A stretch of 64,000 nucleotides of DNA. It comes from Brevibacterium sp. CS2 (GTDB lineage: Bacteria > Actinomycetota > Actinomycetes > Actinomycetales > Brevibacteriaceae). The stretch spans positions 930,001 through 994,000 of the forward strand of contig NZ_CP040020.1 of NCBI RefSeq assembly GCF_005280295.1, given 5' to 3'. The notes under the pieces were generated by a model. The model worked only from the letters and a program-made list of their open reading frames with translations. It was not told the DNA's origin and did no database searches. Shown here piece by piece: positions 51,884 to 60,695 of this stretch (the stretch's first letter is position 1; every line of letters begins with the position of its first letter). Made by a program: the position numbers and the translations under genes.

Positions 51884-54670
51884 ATGACCGTCATCACCTC
51901 CGGACTCGACACCTGGGATCCCGCGGCCCCGACCGCCGGGCCCCTCGGCGACCTCGCCGAGGCGATGCGCACCCTCGACGCCGACCTGTTCACCGCGATC
52001 GGACTCATCGCGCGCGCCCCGCGGCTGCTCGTCGCCACCGACTACGACGGCACCATCGCCCCGATCGTCGACCGGCCCACGCACGCCTACCCGCTGCCGA
52101 TCTCCCTGGTGAGCATGCGCGCACTCGCCGCGCTGCCCGAGACCGAGGTGGCGGTGATCTCCGGTCGCTCGCTCCGCGACCTCGCCGCGATGTCCCGGCT
52201 CCCCCGCGAGGTCACTCTCGTCGGCTCCCACGGCTCGGAGACGGACATCGACGCCGTCGACGCGCTCTCCGCCGAGGAGCGCCGGGCCCTGGCCGGCCTG
52301 CAGCGCGCCGTCGCCGAGCTCAGCGCCGAACTCCCCGACCTCCACGTCGAGACCAAGCCCACCGGCTCCGCCGTGCACCTGCGGGGTCTGAGCGACGACT
52401 CCCGTGCTGTCGCCCAGGCCGCGCTCGGCCGCATCGCACGCGAGGCCGGGGTCAACCTCGTGCGCGGCAAGGAGGTCGCCGACCTCAGCGTCGTGACGAC
52501 CTCGAAGGGCGACGCCCTGCGCGAGCTGCGCGCCCGCCTCGACTCCGGGGCCGTGCTCTACATCGGCGACGACATCTCCGACGAGCTCGCGCTCGCCACG
52601 CTCGGCGAGGGCGACCTCGGCATCAAGGTCGCACCCGGCGCGGCGGGCGAGGGCCCCGGGTCCGGTGCGCCGGACGCGGCGATCGGCGCGGGTGCAGCCG
52701 GCGGGCACCTCGGCACCGGGGAGGCGTCCGGTCGCCCGGACACCCACGCGCGGTTCACGATCCCCGACCCGGAGACCGTCGCGCTCATCCTGACGAGCAT
52801 CTTCGAGCTCCGCCGTGCCTGGCTGTTCGGCAAGAACGCCGTCCCGATCGAGCGGCACACGATGCTCGCCAACGGCCAGTCGACCGCGCTCGTCGACCCG
52901 GCCGGCCGGATCTGCTGGATGCCGCACCCGCTGCCGCACTCGGCCTCGATGTTCTCCGAGATCCTCGGCTCCGACGCCGCAGGCTACTACTCGGTGGGAC
53001 TCGCCTCTGGGGCCAAGCCGCTGACCCAGCGCTACCAGGAGCACTCCACCCTCGTCGAGACCCGCTGGGCCGGACTCACCGCGCGCGACTACCTCGCCCC
53101 GGTCCCCGAGGACAGCCAGGACACCGTGCTCGTGCGCGCGCTGACCGGGGACGCCGAGGCGGAGATCCGGTTCGCCCCGCGCCCGGACTTCGGCGCCTAC
53201 CCGACCCGGCTCGAGCGCGTGGGCGACGGCGTCCGAGTCCTCGGCACCGCGGAGCCGATCATGCTCCACGCGCGCGGCGTCGAGTTCGAGATCGTGACCG
53301 AGAACGGCTCCGACACCGCGGTCGCCCGGGTGCGCCCGAGCGAGTTCGAAAAGCAGAAGGTCGTGCTCGTGCTCGTGTGCGGCGGGTACTTCGGCGACAC
53401 CGACTACCTGCTCGACGGCGGCGAGGAGTTCGTGCGCCGCCGGGCGGCCGGCTACTGGCGCAACTGGGTGAACAGCCTCGATCTGCCGCAGCTCAAGCGC
53501 GAGGAGGTGACGCGCTCGGCGATCACGCTGCGCGCGCTGTGCCACGAGCCCACCGGCGGCGTGCTCGCCGCGGCCACGTCCTCCCTGCCGGAGGGGATCG
53601 GCGGCATCCGCAACTGGGACTACCGCTACTGCTGGCTGCGCGACGGCTCGATGACCGTGCGCACGCTCATCGACCTCGGCTCGACCGCGGAGGCCGAGGG
53701 CTTCCTCGGCTGGCTGTCCGGGATCCTCGCCGACGCCGCCGGCCCCGAGCAGCTCCACCCCCTCTACGCCGTCGACGGGTCCGCACTCACCACCGAGGCC
53801 GTCCTCGAGCACCTGCCCGGCTACGCGGGCTCCCGTCCGGTGCGCGTGGGCAACGCCGCCGAGCACCAGGTGCAGCTCGACGTGTTCGGCCCCGTCACCG
53901 AGCTTCTCCGCGACCTCACCTTCACCCTCGAGGACCTGTCGGAGGACAACTGGCGACTCACCTGCGAGATGGTCACCGCCGTCGAGCGGCGCTGGCACGA
54001 GGCCGACCACGGCATCTGGGAGGCCCGCCGGGAGCCCAAGCACAACGTCTACACCAAGGTCATGTGCTGGGTCACCGTCGACCGTGCGATCGCGATCGCC
54101 GAGCACTTCGGGCGGACCATGCCCGGGGCGTGGCGGCAGCTGCGTGAGACGATCGCCGACGACGTCATCACCCACGGCTGGAACGAACGCGTGGGCGCCT
54201 ACACCGTGGCCTACGGCGAGGACGACCTCGACGCCGCCTGCCTCTTCATGGGCCTGTCCGGACTGCTCGCGCCGGACGACCCGCGGTTCGCCGCGACGGT
54301 CGATGCGATCGAGCGCGACCTGCGGGTGGGCCCGACGGTGTTCCGCTACCACTACGACGACGGGCTGCCCGGCCTCGAGGGCGGGTTCCACATCTGCACG
54401 ACCTGGCTCATCGAGGCGTTCATCCTCGTCGGCCGGCTCGACGACGCGCGCGACCTGTTCCGGCGGCTCGACGACCTCATGGGCCCCACCGGGCTGTTCC
54501 CCGAGGAGTACGACCCGGCCTCCGAGACCCACCTGGGCAACCACCCGCAGGCGTACTCGCACCTCGGCTACATCCGGGTCGCACGGTTGCTCGACGACCT
54601 CACCGGCGTGCCCGACCCCGCGAGCGGCCACACCGACCTCGACGACGTGGAGGACACGGACCGGGCCTGA
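51884..54670 (+). CDS. Fusion of trehalose-6-phosphate phosphatase and GH15 glucosidase/trehalase
   Basis: A 928-residue two-domain enzyme. Residues 45-290 form a HAD-type OtsB domain: TDYDGTIAPI (Asp53 nucleophile, Asp55), VISGRSL and YIGDDISDELA; a Gly/Ala-rich loop (about 245-285) is inserted. From about 310 comes a glycoside hydrolase family 15 domain: WLRDGS after IRNWDYRYC, WEARREPKHNVYTKVMCWVTVDRA, and LFPEEYDPASETHLGNHPQAYSHL with the catalytic glutamates. The OtsB part makes trehalose from its phosphate; GH15 relatives in mycobacteria are trehalases, so the fusion might both make and degrade trehalose, or act on different glucosides. ATG 51884 is preceded by GAGAAGAG. No otsA is in the window. 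Confidence 0.9.
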   Translation: MTVITSGLDTWDPAAPTAGPLGDLAEAMRTLDADLFTAIGLIARAPRLLVATDYDGTIAPIVDRPTHAYPLPISLVSMRALAALPETEVAVISGRSLRDLAAMSRLPREVTLVGSHGSETDIDAVDALSAEERRALAGLQRAVAELSAELPDLHVETKPTGSAVHLRGLSDDSRAVAQAALGRIAREAGVNLVRGKEVADLSVVTTSKGDALRELRARLDSGAVLYIGDDISDELALATLGEGDLGIKVAPGAAGEGPGSGAPDAAIGAGAAGGHLGTGEASGRPDTHARFTIPDPETVALILTSIFELRRAWLFGKNAVPIERHTMLANGQSTALVDPAGRICWMPHPLPHSASMFSEILGSDAAGYYSVGLASGAKPLTQRYQEHSTLVETRWAGLTARDYLAPVPEDSQDTVLVRALTGDAEAEIRFAPRPDFGAYPTRLERVGDGVRVLGTAEPIMLHARGVEFEIVTENGSDTAVARVRPSEFEKQKVVLVLVCGGYFGDTDYLLDGGEEFVRRRAAGYWRNWVNSLDLPQLKREEVTRSAITLRALCHEPTGGVLAAATSSLPEGIGGIRNWDYRYCWLRDGSMTVRTLIDLGSTAEAEGFLGWLSGILADAAGPEQLHPLYAVDGSALTTEAVLEHLPGYAGSRPVRVGNAAEHQVQLDVFGPVTELLRDLTFTLEDLSEDNWRLTCEMVTAVERRWHEADHGIWEARREPKHNVYTKVMCWVTVDRAIAIAEHFGRTMPGAWRQLRETIADDVITHGWNERVGAYTVAYGEDDLDAACLFMGLSGLLAPDDPRFAATVDAIERDLRVGPTVFRYHYDDGLPGLEGGFHICTTWLIEAFILVGRLDDARDLFRRLDDLMGPTGLFPEEYDPASETHLGNHPQAYSHLGYIRVARLLDDLTGVPDPASGHTDLDDVEDTDRA

Positions 54671-54690
54671 GCGGGCCCCGGGTGCCGAAC

Positions 54691-54747
54691 CGCGGAGTAT
54701 CCCGGACCGAGCGCGCAATTGCGCGCCCGCTTTCGGATACCCCGCAG
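54691..54747. repeat. GCGCAATTGCGC-cored palindromic repeat, copy 1
   Basis: Arms CGCGGAGTATCC (54691-54702) and GGATACCCCGCAG (54735-54747) enclose the perfect 16-bp core GCGCGCAATTGCGCGC (54711-54726). It lies just after the OtsB-GH15 gene and before the histidine kinase gene. Imperfect compared with copy 3 at 60143. Confidence 0.85.
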
Positions 54748-54829
54748 TACGATCGGTGCCGAGGCATGAGCGCCCGGACCGGCACGGCAGCGGCGCTCGG
54801 ACGGGCACACGGGCACGAAGGGAGGCGCG

Positions 54830-56212
54830 GTGGAACCGACATCGACCCCGGCGCTGCTGCGCACGCTGCGCGTCGCACTCCACCTGAGCTTCGCTACGCT
54901 GCTGGCGATCGGCGCGCTGCGCGTCCTCCTCACCCATCGGCCCGACCGGGCGGTCGTCGCCCTCGTCCTGAGCCTCACCCTCGTGCTCGCCGGCGTCTAC
55001 CTCGCGGGCACGGTGTGGGAGCGGAACTTCGCGCAGGGCCGCACCCGCCGTGATCCCGGGCCGCTCGCGGTGCCGTGGCTGCTCCTCATCATCGCGCTGT
55101 GGACGGTCCTCACCCTGCACAGCGCCGACTTCTCCTGGGCGGCGTTCCCGCTCTTCTTCGTCGTCCTCGTCGTCCTCGGGCGGGCGACCGCGCTCGTGTG
55201 CATCGCCGGGCTCACCGCCGTCGTCGTGCTCGCCCAGATCCTCCACGCCCCGCCGTCCGGATTCAGTCCGGCGATGGCGATCGGGCCGGTCATCGGTGCG
55301 ATCGTCGCCGTCGTCATCGGATTCGCCTACCGCGCGCTGTACCGCGACGCCCAGCGGCACCGGCGCACGGTGCGGGCGCTCGAGGCGGCGCGCGCGGAGC
55401 TCGCACTGCAGGAGCGGGCAGCCGGCCGGGCCGGGGAGCGGGAGCGGCTCTCCCGCGAGATCCACGACACGCTGGCGCAGGGACTGTCCTCGATCGTGCT
55501 CATGTCGCGGGCCGCGCACGAGGCGCTCGCCGGGGAGCAGAGGGACCTCGCCGCCGGCCGCCTGCAGGTCATCGAGGACACCGCGGCGCGGAACTTGGCG
55601 GAAGCCCGGCGCTTCGTGCGCGATCTCAGCGCTCCGGCGCTCGATGCGGACCTGCCCTCGGCGCTGCAGGCGCTGTGCGCCCAGACCGCCGAGCTCGCGC
55701 GCGCCGCCGGACGGGAGCTCGACTGCTGCTTCCGGGCCGAGGGCGTGTTCGACGGCGCGGCCCTGCCCGGGGCGCACCGCGCCGTGCTCCTGCGGGCGGC
55801 GCAATCGCTGCTCGCGAACGTCACCGCCCACGCCGGCGCCCGCACCGCGGTCGTCACCCTCGCGGCCTGGGACGACGCGGTGACCCTCGACGTCTACGAC
55901 GACGGTGCGGGCTTCCGGGTGGATGCCGCGCAGGCGGGCAGTGCGGGAGATGCCGGCGGCGAGGGGGGTCCCGCGATGGCTGCCGGTGACCACGGCTACG
56001 GGCTGGTGAAGCTCCGTGCCCGCATCGCGGAGCTCGACGGCACGCTCGTCGTCGAGTCCGCACCCGGGGAGGGCACGGCGGTGAGCGTCCGCCTGCCGCT
56101 GCCGGACGCATCGCGGAGCGAGGGGCCCGCGCCGGCTGCCCTGCAGACTGAGCGCATCCAGCCGCAGGACCCGCGGATCGGCCAGCCGCGCACGGACGGG
56201 GAGGCGCGATGA
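54830..56212 (+). CDS. NarL-type sensor histidine kinase (HisKA_3)
   Basis: A 460-residue membrane kinase. Five or six hydrophobic helices (residues 15-165) form the sensor; the dimerisation helix starts ERERLSREIHDTLAQGLSSIVLMSR with His212 as phosphorylation site, and the HATPase domain has LLANVTAHAGARTAVVTL, DVYDDGAGF and GYGLVKLRARIAELDGTL. The fusion of multi-helix sensor and HisKA_3 resembles actinobacterial MadS-like kinases. GTG 54830 follows AAGGGAGG. The ATP lid region contains a Gly-rich insertion (GSAGDAGGEGGPAMAAGD). The ATGA overlap with the regulator gene shows translational coupling. Confidence 0.88.
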   Translation: MEPTSTPALLRTLRVALHLSFATLLAIGALRVLLTHRPDRAVVALVLSLTLVLAGVYLAGTVWERNFAQGRTRRDPGPLAVPWLLLIIALWTVLTLHSADFSWAAFPLFFVVLVVLGRATALVCIAGLTAVVVLAQILHAPPSGFSPAMAIGPVIGAIVAVVIGFAYRALYRDAQRHRRTVRALEAARAELALQERAAGRAGERERLSREIHDTLAQGLSSIVLMSRAAHEALAGEQRDLAAGRLQVIEDTAARNLAEARRFVRDLSAPALDADLPSALQALCAQTAELARAAGRELDCCFRAEGVFDGAALPGAHRAVLLRAAQSLLANVTAHAGARTAVVTLAAWDDAVTLDVYDDGAGFRVDAAQAGSAGDAGGEGGPAMAAGDHGYGLVKLRARIAELDGTLVVESAPGEGTAVSVRLPLPDASRSEGPAPAALQTERIQPQDPRIGQPRTDGEAR

Positions 56213-56832
56213 CCGGCACCCGTGTGCTGCTCGTCGACGATCACCCGGTGGTGCGCGCGGGACTGCGCGCGCTCCTCGACGCCGGCGGCGTGCAGGTGAC
56301 CGCGGAGGCGGGGACCGGGGAGGAGGCGCTCGCGCTCCTCGCCGCGCCGGACCGGGCGTTCGACGTCGTCGTCATGGACCTGCAGATGGGCGCGGGGCTG
56401 ACCGGGATCGAGGCGACCCGCCGGATCCGTGCCGAGGACGGCCCCCCGGTCCTCATCCTCACGACCTTCGACACCGAGGCCGACATCGTCGCCGCGCTCG
56501 ACGCCGGGGCCACGGGGTACCTCCTCAAGGATGCGCCGCCGGATGCGGTGCGCCGAGCCGTGCGCGATGCCGCGGCCGGCCGGCCGGTGCTGTCCCCGAG
56601 CGTGTCCGCCCAGGTGAGGAAGCGGGCGGCGGCGCCGGCGACGGCACTGAGCCCACGCGAGATCGAGATCCTCCGGCTGCTCGCCACCGGCGCGACGAAC
56701 CGCCGGCTCGCGCAGGCGCTGTTCATCTCCGAGGCCACGGTGAAGACCCACCTCGTGCACATCTATGCCAAGCTCGGGGTGGACAACCGCACCCAGGCGA
56801 TCGACCGGGCCCGCAGCGCACGCATCATCTGA
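56209..56832 (+). CDS. NarL/LuxR-type response regulator
   Basis: A 207-residue partner of the preceding kinase. The receiver domain has the acidic pocket (VLLVDDHPVV), the phosphoacceptor Asp57 (VVVMDLQMG), Thr in ILTTFD and Lys in LLKDAPP. The C-terminal LuxR-type helix-turn-helix reads LSPREIEILRLLATGATNRRLAQALFISEATVKTHLVHIYAKLGVDNRTQAI. Genes controlled are not evident; the adjacent OtsB-GH15 gene is a candidate only by position. Starts within the kinase stop codon. Confidence 0.93.
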   Translation: MTGTRVLLVDDHPVVRAGLRALLDAGGVQVTAEAGTGEEALALLAAPDRAFDVVVMDLQMGAGLTGIEATRRIRAEDGPPVLILTTFDTEADIVAALDAGATGYLLKDAPPDAVRRAVRDAAAGRPVLSPSVSAQVRKRAAAPATALSPREIEILRLLATGATNRRLAQALFISEATVKTHLVHIYAKLGVDNRTQAIDRARSARII

Positions 56833-56930
56833 GCCACGCACCCTCCGGGTCACCCGCCTTCCGGGTCACGCGTCATCTGGGGCCGGGGCGCCTCGGCGGC
56901 GGGTCCTGGGCGCTACCCCTCGCCGAACCG

Positions 56931-56985
56931 CGCGGTATCCGAACTCAGCCGCGCAATTGCGCGACGGTCCCGGGATACTCCGCAG
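56931..56985. repeat. GCGCAATTGCGC-cored palindromic repeat, copy 2
   Basis: Arms CGCGGTATCC (56931-56940) and GGATACTCCGCAG (56973-56985) with core CGCGCAATTGCGCG (about 56950-56963). It lies between the convergent NarL-type regulator gene and the OmpR-type kinase gene and may act as a terminator. Confidence 0.85.
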
Positions 56986-57007
56986 TCCGGCGGGGCGGGC
57001 GCGCCCC

Positions 57008-58267
57008 TCAGCCCGGTGCGTCGGTGCGGGGATCGTGCTCGGGGAGGAACACCTCGGTTCGGGCGCCGCCGGACGGGCCGTTGCTGAAGGCGATCCGCAT
57101 CCCGAGCAGCCGGGCCTGGCCCTGCGCGATGACGAGGCCGAGCCCCATGCCGCCGCCCCCGGCGGACACGAAGCGGGTGGGCCCGGTGGCGATGATGTCC
57201 GGCGGATAGCCGGGCCCGTGGTCCTCGACGACGACGGCGTGCGGCGTCGTGGTGACGATGATCGGATCCGCCCCGTGCTTCGTCGCGTTGACGATGAGGT
57301 TGGACACGATCCGCTCGAAGCGGCGCTGATCGGTGACCACGGTGCGCCCCTCGGAGGCGTAGGCGACCTCGATCTCGTGCCCGGTGGTCACCCCCGAGGC
57401 GCCGAGCGTGGTGATGAGCGAGCGGACCGAGGAGTCGAGCGACATCGGAGCGAACTCCGGGTGCGCCCGGCCCGCGTCGAGCCGGGACACCTCGAGGAGA
57501 TCCTCGACGAGCACCTGCAGGCGGGCCACCCGGTCGCGCACGAGCTCCGCCGGCCGCGACTGCTCCTCGAGGAGGTTCGCGGCGTTGACGAGCCCGGTGA
57601 GCGGGGTGCGCATCTCGTGCGCGAGGTCGGCGGTGAAGCGCTGCTCGGAGTCGAGCTTCTCCGCCAGTCGCTGGACGGCGGAGTCCGCCGCCGCGGCGAA
57701 GGCGGCCACCTCGTCCTCGCCGGTGTCGATGACGTCGGAGATCCGCGCCGAGGTGTCGCCGGCGGCGATCTTCCGGGCGGCCTGCGCGCCGAGCGTGAGG
57801 CGGCGGGAGATCTGCCCGGCGACGATCGACCCGATGCCGCCGATGACGATCGCCGAACCGAGCATCCCGAACAGGATCGCGCGGTCGATCGCGTTGAGGA
57901 GCTGCTGGGACTCCGCGGTCGAGGCGCGCACCGCGATGACCGCGGTGTGGGAGCCGACCTCGATCGGGGCGGCGGCCCAGATCACCTCGGTCCCGTCGGC
58001 GATGCCCCGGATCGTCACGCTCCGGCCGGCGAGCGCGGCCTCCCGGGCCTCGTCGGGCAGCTCGGGGTCGTCGACGCTCGTGTTGAGGGTGAGGACGCCG
58101 GTGTCGGAGTAGATCGAGATCGCGTCGGCGAGCTGGCTGCTGATGTTCTGACGCATCCGGTCGTCCTCCGCCGCCGCGGCGCTCTGCCGGACGATGACAC
58201 CGCAGGCGAGCACGGCGATGATCACCGAGGACACGATGAGGATGACGATCTTCCACCGGAGTGACAC
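57008..58267 (-). CDS. Sensor histidine kinase of the OmpR-type system
   Basis: A 419-residue classical kinase. Helix 1 (WKIVILIVSSVIIAVLACGVIV) and helix 2 (AILFGMLGSAIVIGGIGSIVAG) flank an extracytoplasmic domain of about 95 residues; a HAMP domain follows and then FTADLAHEMRTPLTGLVNAANLL with His217. The ATPase part has IVSNLIVNATKHG, VVEDHGPGYPP and GGGGMGLGLVIAQGQARLLG. GTG 58265-58267 starts 12 bases after the regulator gene. The operon also encodes a lipoprotein upstream, which could modify sensing as in the CseABC arrangement of Streptomyces, where a lipoprotein tunes an envelope stress kinase. Confidence 0.9.
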   Translation of the reverse strand: MSLRWKIVILIVSSVIIAVLACGVIVRQSAAAAEDDRMRQNISSQLADAISIYSDTGVLTLNTSVDDPELPDEAREAALAGRSVTIRGIADGTEVIWAAAPIEVGSHTAVIAVRASTAESQQLLNAIDRAILFGMLGSAIVIGGIGSIVAGQISRRLTLGAQAARKIAAGDTSARISDVIDTGEDEVAAFAAAADSAVQRLAEKLDSEQRFTADLAHEMRTPLTGLVNAANLLEEQSRPAELVRDRVARLQVLVEDLLEVSRLDAGRAHPEFAPMSLDSSVRSLITTLGASGVTTGHEIEVAYASEGRTVVTDQRRFERIVSNLIVNATKHGADPIIVTTTPHAVVVEDHGPGYPPDIIATGPTRFVSAGGGGMGLGLVIAQGQARLLGMRIAFSNGPSGGARTEVFLPEHDPRTDAPG

Positions 58268-58279
58268 GGGCGACTCCGG

Positions 58280-59221
<942 letters not shown>

Positions 59222-59236
59222 TCTTCTCCTCGCTCC

Positions 59237-59995
59237 TCATGCCCCGTCGTTCTGCGTGATCCGCTGCCCGGCTTCGAACCCGCCGTCGCGATGACGGTAG
59301 ACCCGCACGGACCACCCGGACGGACAGCATTCGGGATCCCCCTCCCGGTACATCGACTCCTGGGCGACCAGGGTGCCGCCGCGACCCGGGGTGAGTGTCA
59401 GATCATGGCCTGAAACTATCAGGTTCACGCGGGGCCGGTCCTCGACCTGGGAGACGACGACGCCGGCGAACACCCGGTCGTCGCTCGGGGTGGATACGAG
59501 CGCGATCTGGAACTTCTGCCCGTCGGCGACGAACGGCTCGGCGAGCTCGATGCACTCGGTGCAGACGAGGAGCACCTCGTCGACCTGCGAGGCGTCGGGC
59601 TGATTGCTGATCGTCGTGTCGGCGAGGATCGCCTCCCGGATCGAGGGGAGGTCGAAGGGCTGGTCCGCCGGGCCGGCCGGCGGCGGGCTCACGGTGCTCG
59701 AGGACCGGTCCTGCGGGTTCTCGATCCGCAGTCCGGGGTCCGGGCCGCAGCCGGCGAGGAGTGCCGCGAGCGCGAGACCGAGCGCCGGCAGCGCGAGCAG
59801 GCGCCGGGGTGCCGAGGTGCGGCGGGGTGCCGAAGTGTGGCGAGGTGCGGAGGTTTGGCGGGGTGCGCAGGTGCGGGCGGTCGTCGAGGTGGGACGGTTT
59901 CCCGAGGTTCGGCGGGATCCCGAGGTTCGGCGGGATCCCGAGGTGCGGGCAGGGCGACGTGCTGCCTGTCGGGGGGATCCGGGCTGCCTCGTCAC
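59237..59995 (-). CDS. Lipoprotein with Arg/Ser-rich repeat leader, likely signalling partner
   Basis: About 252 residues. The n-region is unusually long (some 60 residues) and made of basic repeats, TSGSRRTSGSRRTSGNRPTS and TSAPRHTSAPRRTSAPRR; it ends in the signal helix LLALPALGLALAALLAGC with a lipobox Cys. The mature domain has four Cys (VLLVCTECIEL; DPECCPSGW), probably two disulfides. GTG 59993-59995 follows CACACT by six bases, a leaderless start; the repeat region might then be read from it or lie upstream of a later start, as no internal ATG or GTG with a good ribosome site was seen. First gene of the lipoprotein-regulator-kinase operon, hence likely modulates the kinase outside the membrane. 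Confidence 0.75.
   Translation of the reverse strand: MTRQPGSPRQAARRPARTSGSRRTSGSRRTSGNRPTSTTARTCAPRQTSAPRHTSAPRRTSAPRRLLALPALGLALAALLAGCGPDPGLRIENPQDRSSSTVSPPPAGPADQPFDLPSIREAILADTTISNQPDASQVDEVLLVCTECIELAEPFVADGQKFQIALVSTPSDDRVFAGVVVSQVEDRPRVNLIVSGHDLTLTPGRGGTLVAQESMYREGDPECCPSGWSVRVYRHRDGGFEAGQRITQNDGA
59901..59954 (-). repeat. 18-base tandem repeat within the lipoprotein leader
   Basis: The unit CCCGAGGTTCGGCGGGAT begins at 59901, 59919 and 59937 (period 18, plus strand). It encodes the Arg-Thr-Ser-Gly-Ser-Arg repeat in the minus-strand lipoprotein, six residues per unit. Being in frame, copy number changes would alter only the basic leader length. Confidence 0.8.
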
Positions 59996-60142
59996 CACCT
60001 CAGTGTGCCCCGCCTCGGGCGTCCTCTCAAGGCGCGGCAGGTGCGTGTCCGGAGCACGAGGCGCCTCCCCGCTGGACCGCGGGCTGCGCGGCGGACGTCC
60101 ATGCGGACGGACACCTGCTGCCATGCGTACCCATGCGTACTG

Positions 60143-60194
60143 CGGAGTATCCGGATCCTGCCGCGCAATTGCGCGGCAGGATCCGGATACTCCG
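60143..60194. repeat. GCGCAATTGCGC-cored palindromic repeat, copy 3 (perfect)
   Basis: A perfect 52-bp palindrome: each arm starts CGGAGTATCCGGATCC and meets at the core CCGCGCAATTGCGCGG. Located in the gap between the lipoprotein gene and the small membrane protein gene. Just before it, CCATGCGTAC is duplicated (60121-60140). Confidence 0.9.
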
Positions 60195-60250
60195 TGGTGG
60201 CGCCCGCCGCCGGGAGGCCGGGTGCGGGGCCGAGGCGTAGAATGGAGGCC

Positions 60251-60526
60251 ATGACCTCACCTCGGAAGCCCACTACACCCGCCGGGCAGCCGGCCAAGGC
60301 CGTCACCTACCAGCACACGATGATCTTCGGCTTCATCGCGGCGATGGTCGTGTTCGTCTCCACGGTGATCTTCACGCAGGCCTGGAAGTCGCTCACCGCG
60401 CTCGGCCTCTCGGTGCTCTACACCGCCATCACCTTCGTCGTCGTGACCACTGTGGCCGCGCTGCTCAACTGGGTCACCCGCAACGACACCCAGCACGAGA
60501 ACACGGAGTTCCCCGTCCTCAAGTGA
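60251..60526 (+). CDS. Small two-helix membrane protein
   Basis: A 91-residue protein with two membrane helices, TMIFGFIAAMVVFVSTVIFTQAW and LGLSVLYTAITFVVVTTVAALLNWV, on short polar tails. No family recognised. ATG 60251 follows TAGAAT (60238-60243) by seven bases with GGAGG between, so it can start with or without a leader. It converges on the copper operon, separated by a strong hairpin at 60642-60686. Confidence 0.7.
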   Translation: MTSPRKPTTPAGQPAKAVTYQHTMIFGFIAAMVVFVSTVIFTQAWKSLTALGLSVLYTAITFVVVTTVAALLNWVTRNDTQHENTEFPVLK

Positions 60527-60641
60527 GCTCCCCGTCCCCGTGCGGACGGCCGCATGCGGGCGACCTTGAGCGGGCGGCCTCGTGGGGGCGAACTCGTGCC
60601 GGCGAGCCCATGTGTGGCGTCCTCACGTGAAGCGCTGAGAC

Positions 60642-60686
60642 TGCGATATCTCGCGGATTCCTTCTCAGGAACCGCGAGATATCGCA
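60642..60686. terminator. Strong hairpin ending the copper operon
   Basis: A perfect 15-bp stem (arm TGCGATATCTCGCGG, 60642-60656; 60672-60686) around a loop whose TTCC/GGAA ends can pair further. It lies 10 bases after the copA stop and also faces the convergent small gene. Confidence 0.8.
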
Positions 60687-60695
60687 TTCCGGGGG

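Noticed and set aside
51656..55993. A 1445-codon open frame on the minus strand opposite the OtsB-GH15 and kinase genes
   Set aside because: It is the antisense shadow of three genes with clear domains; its own translation is low in structure and has no recognisable motif. High G+C makes such frames common.
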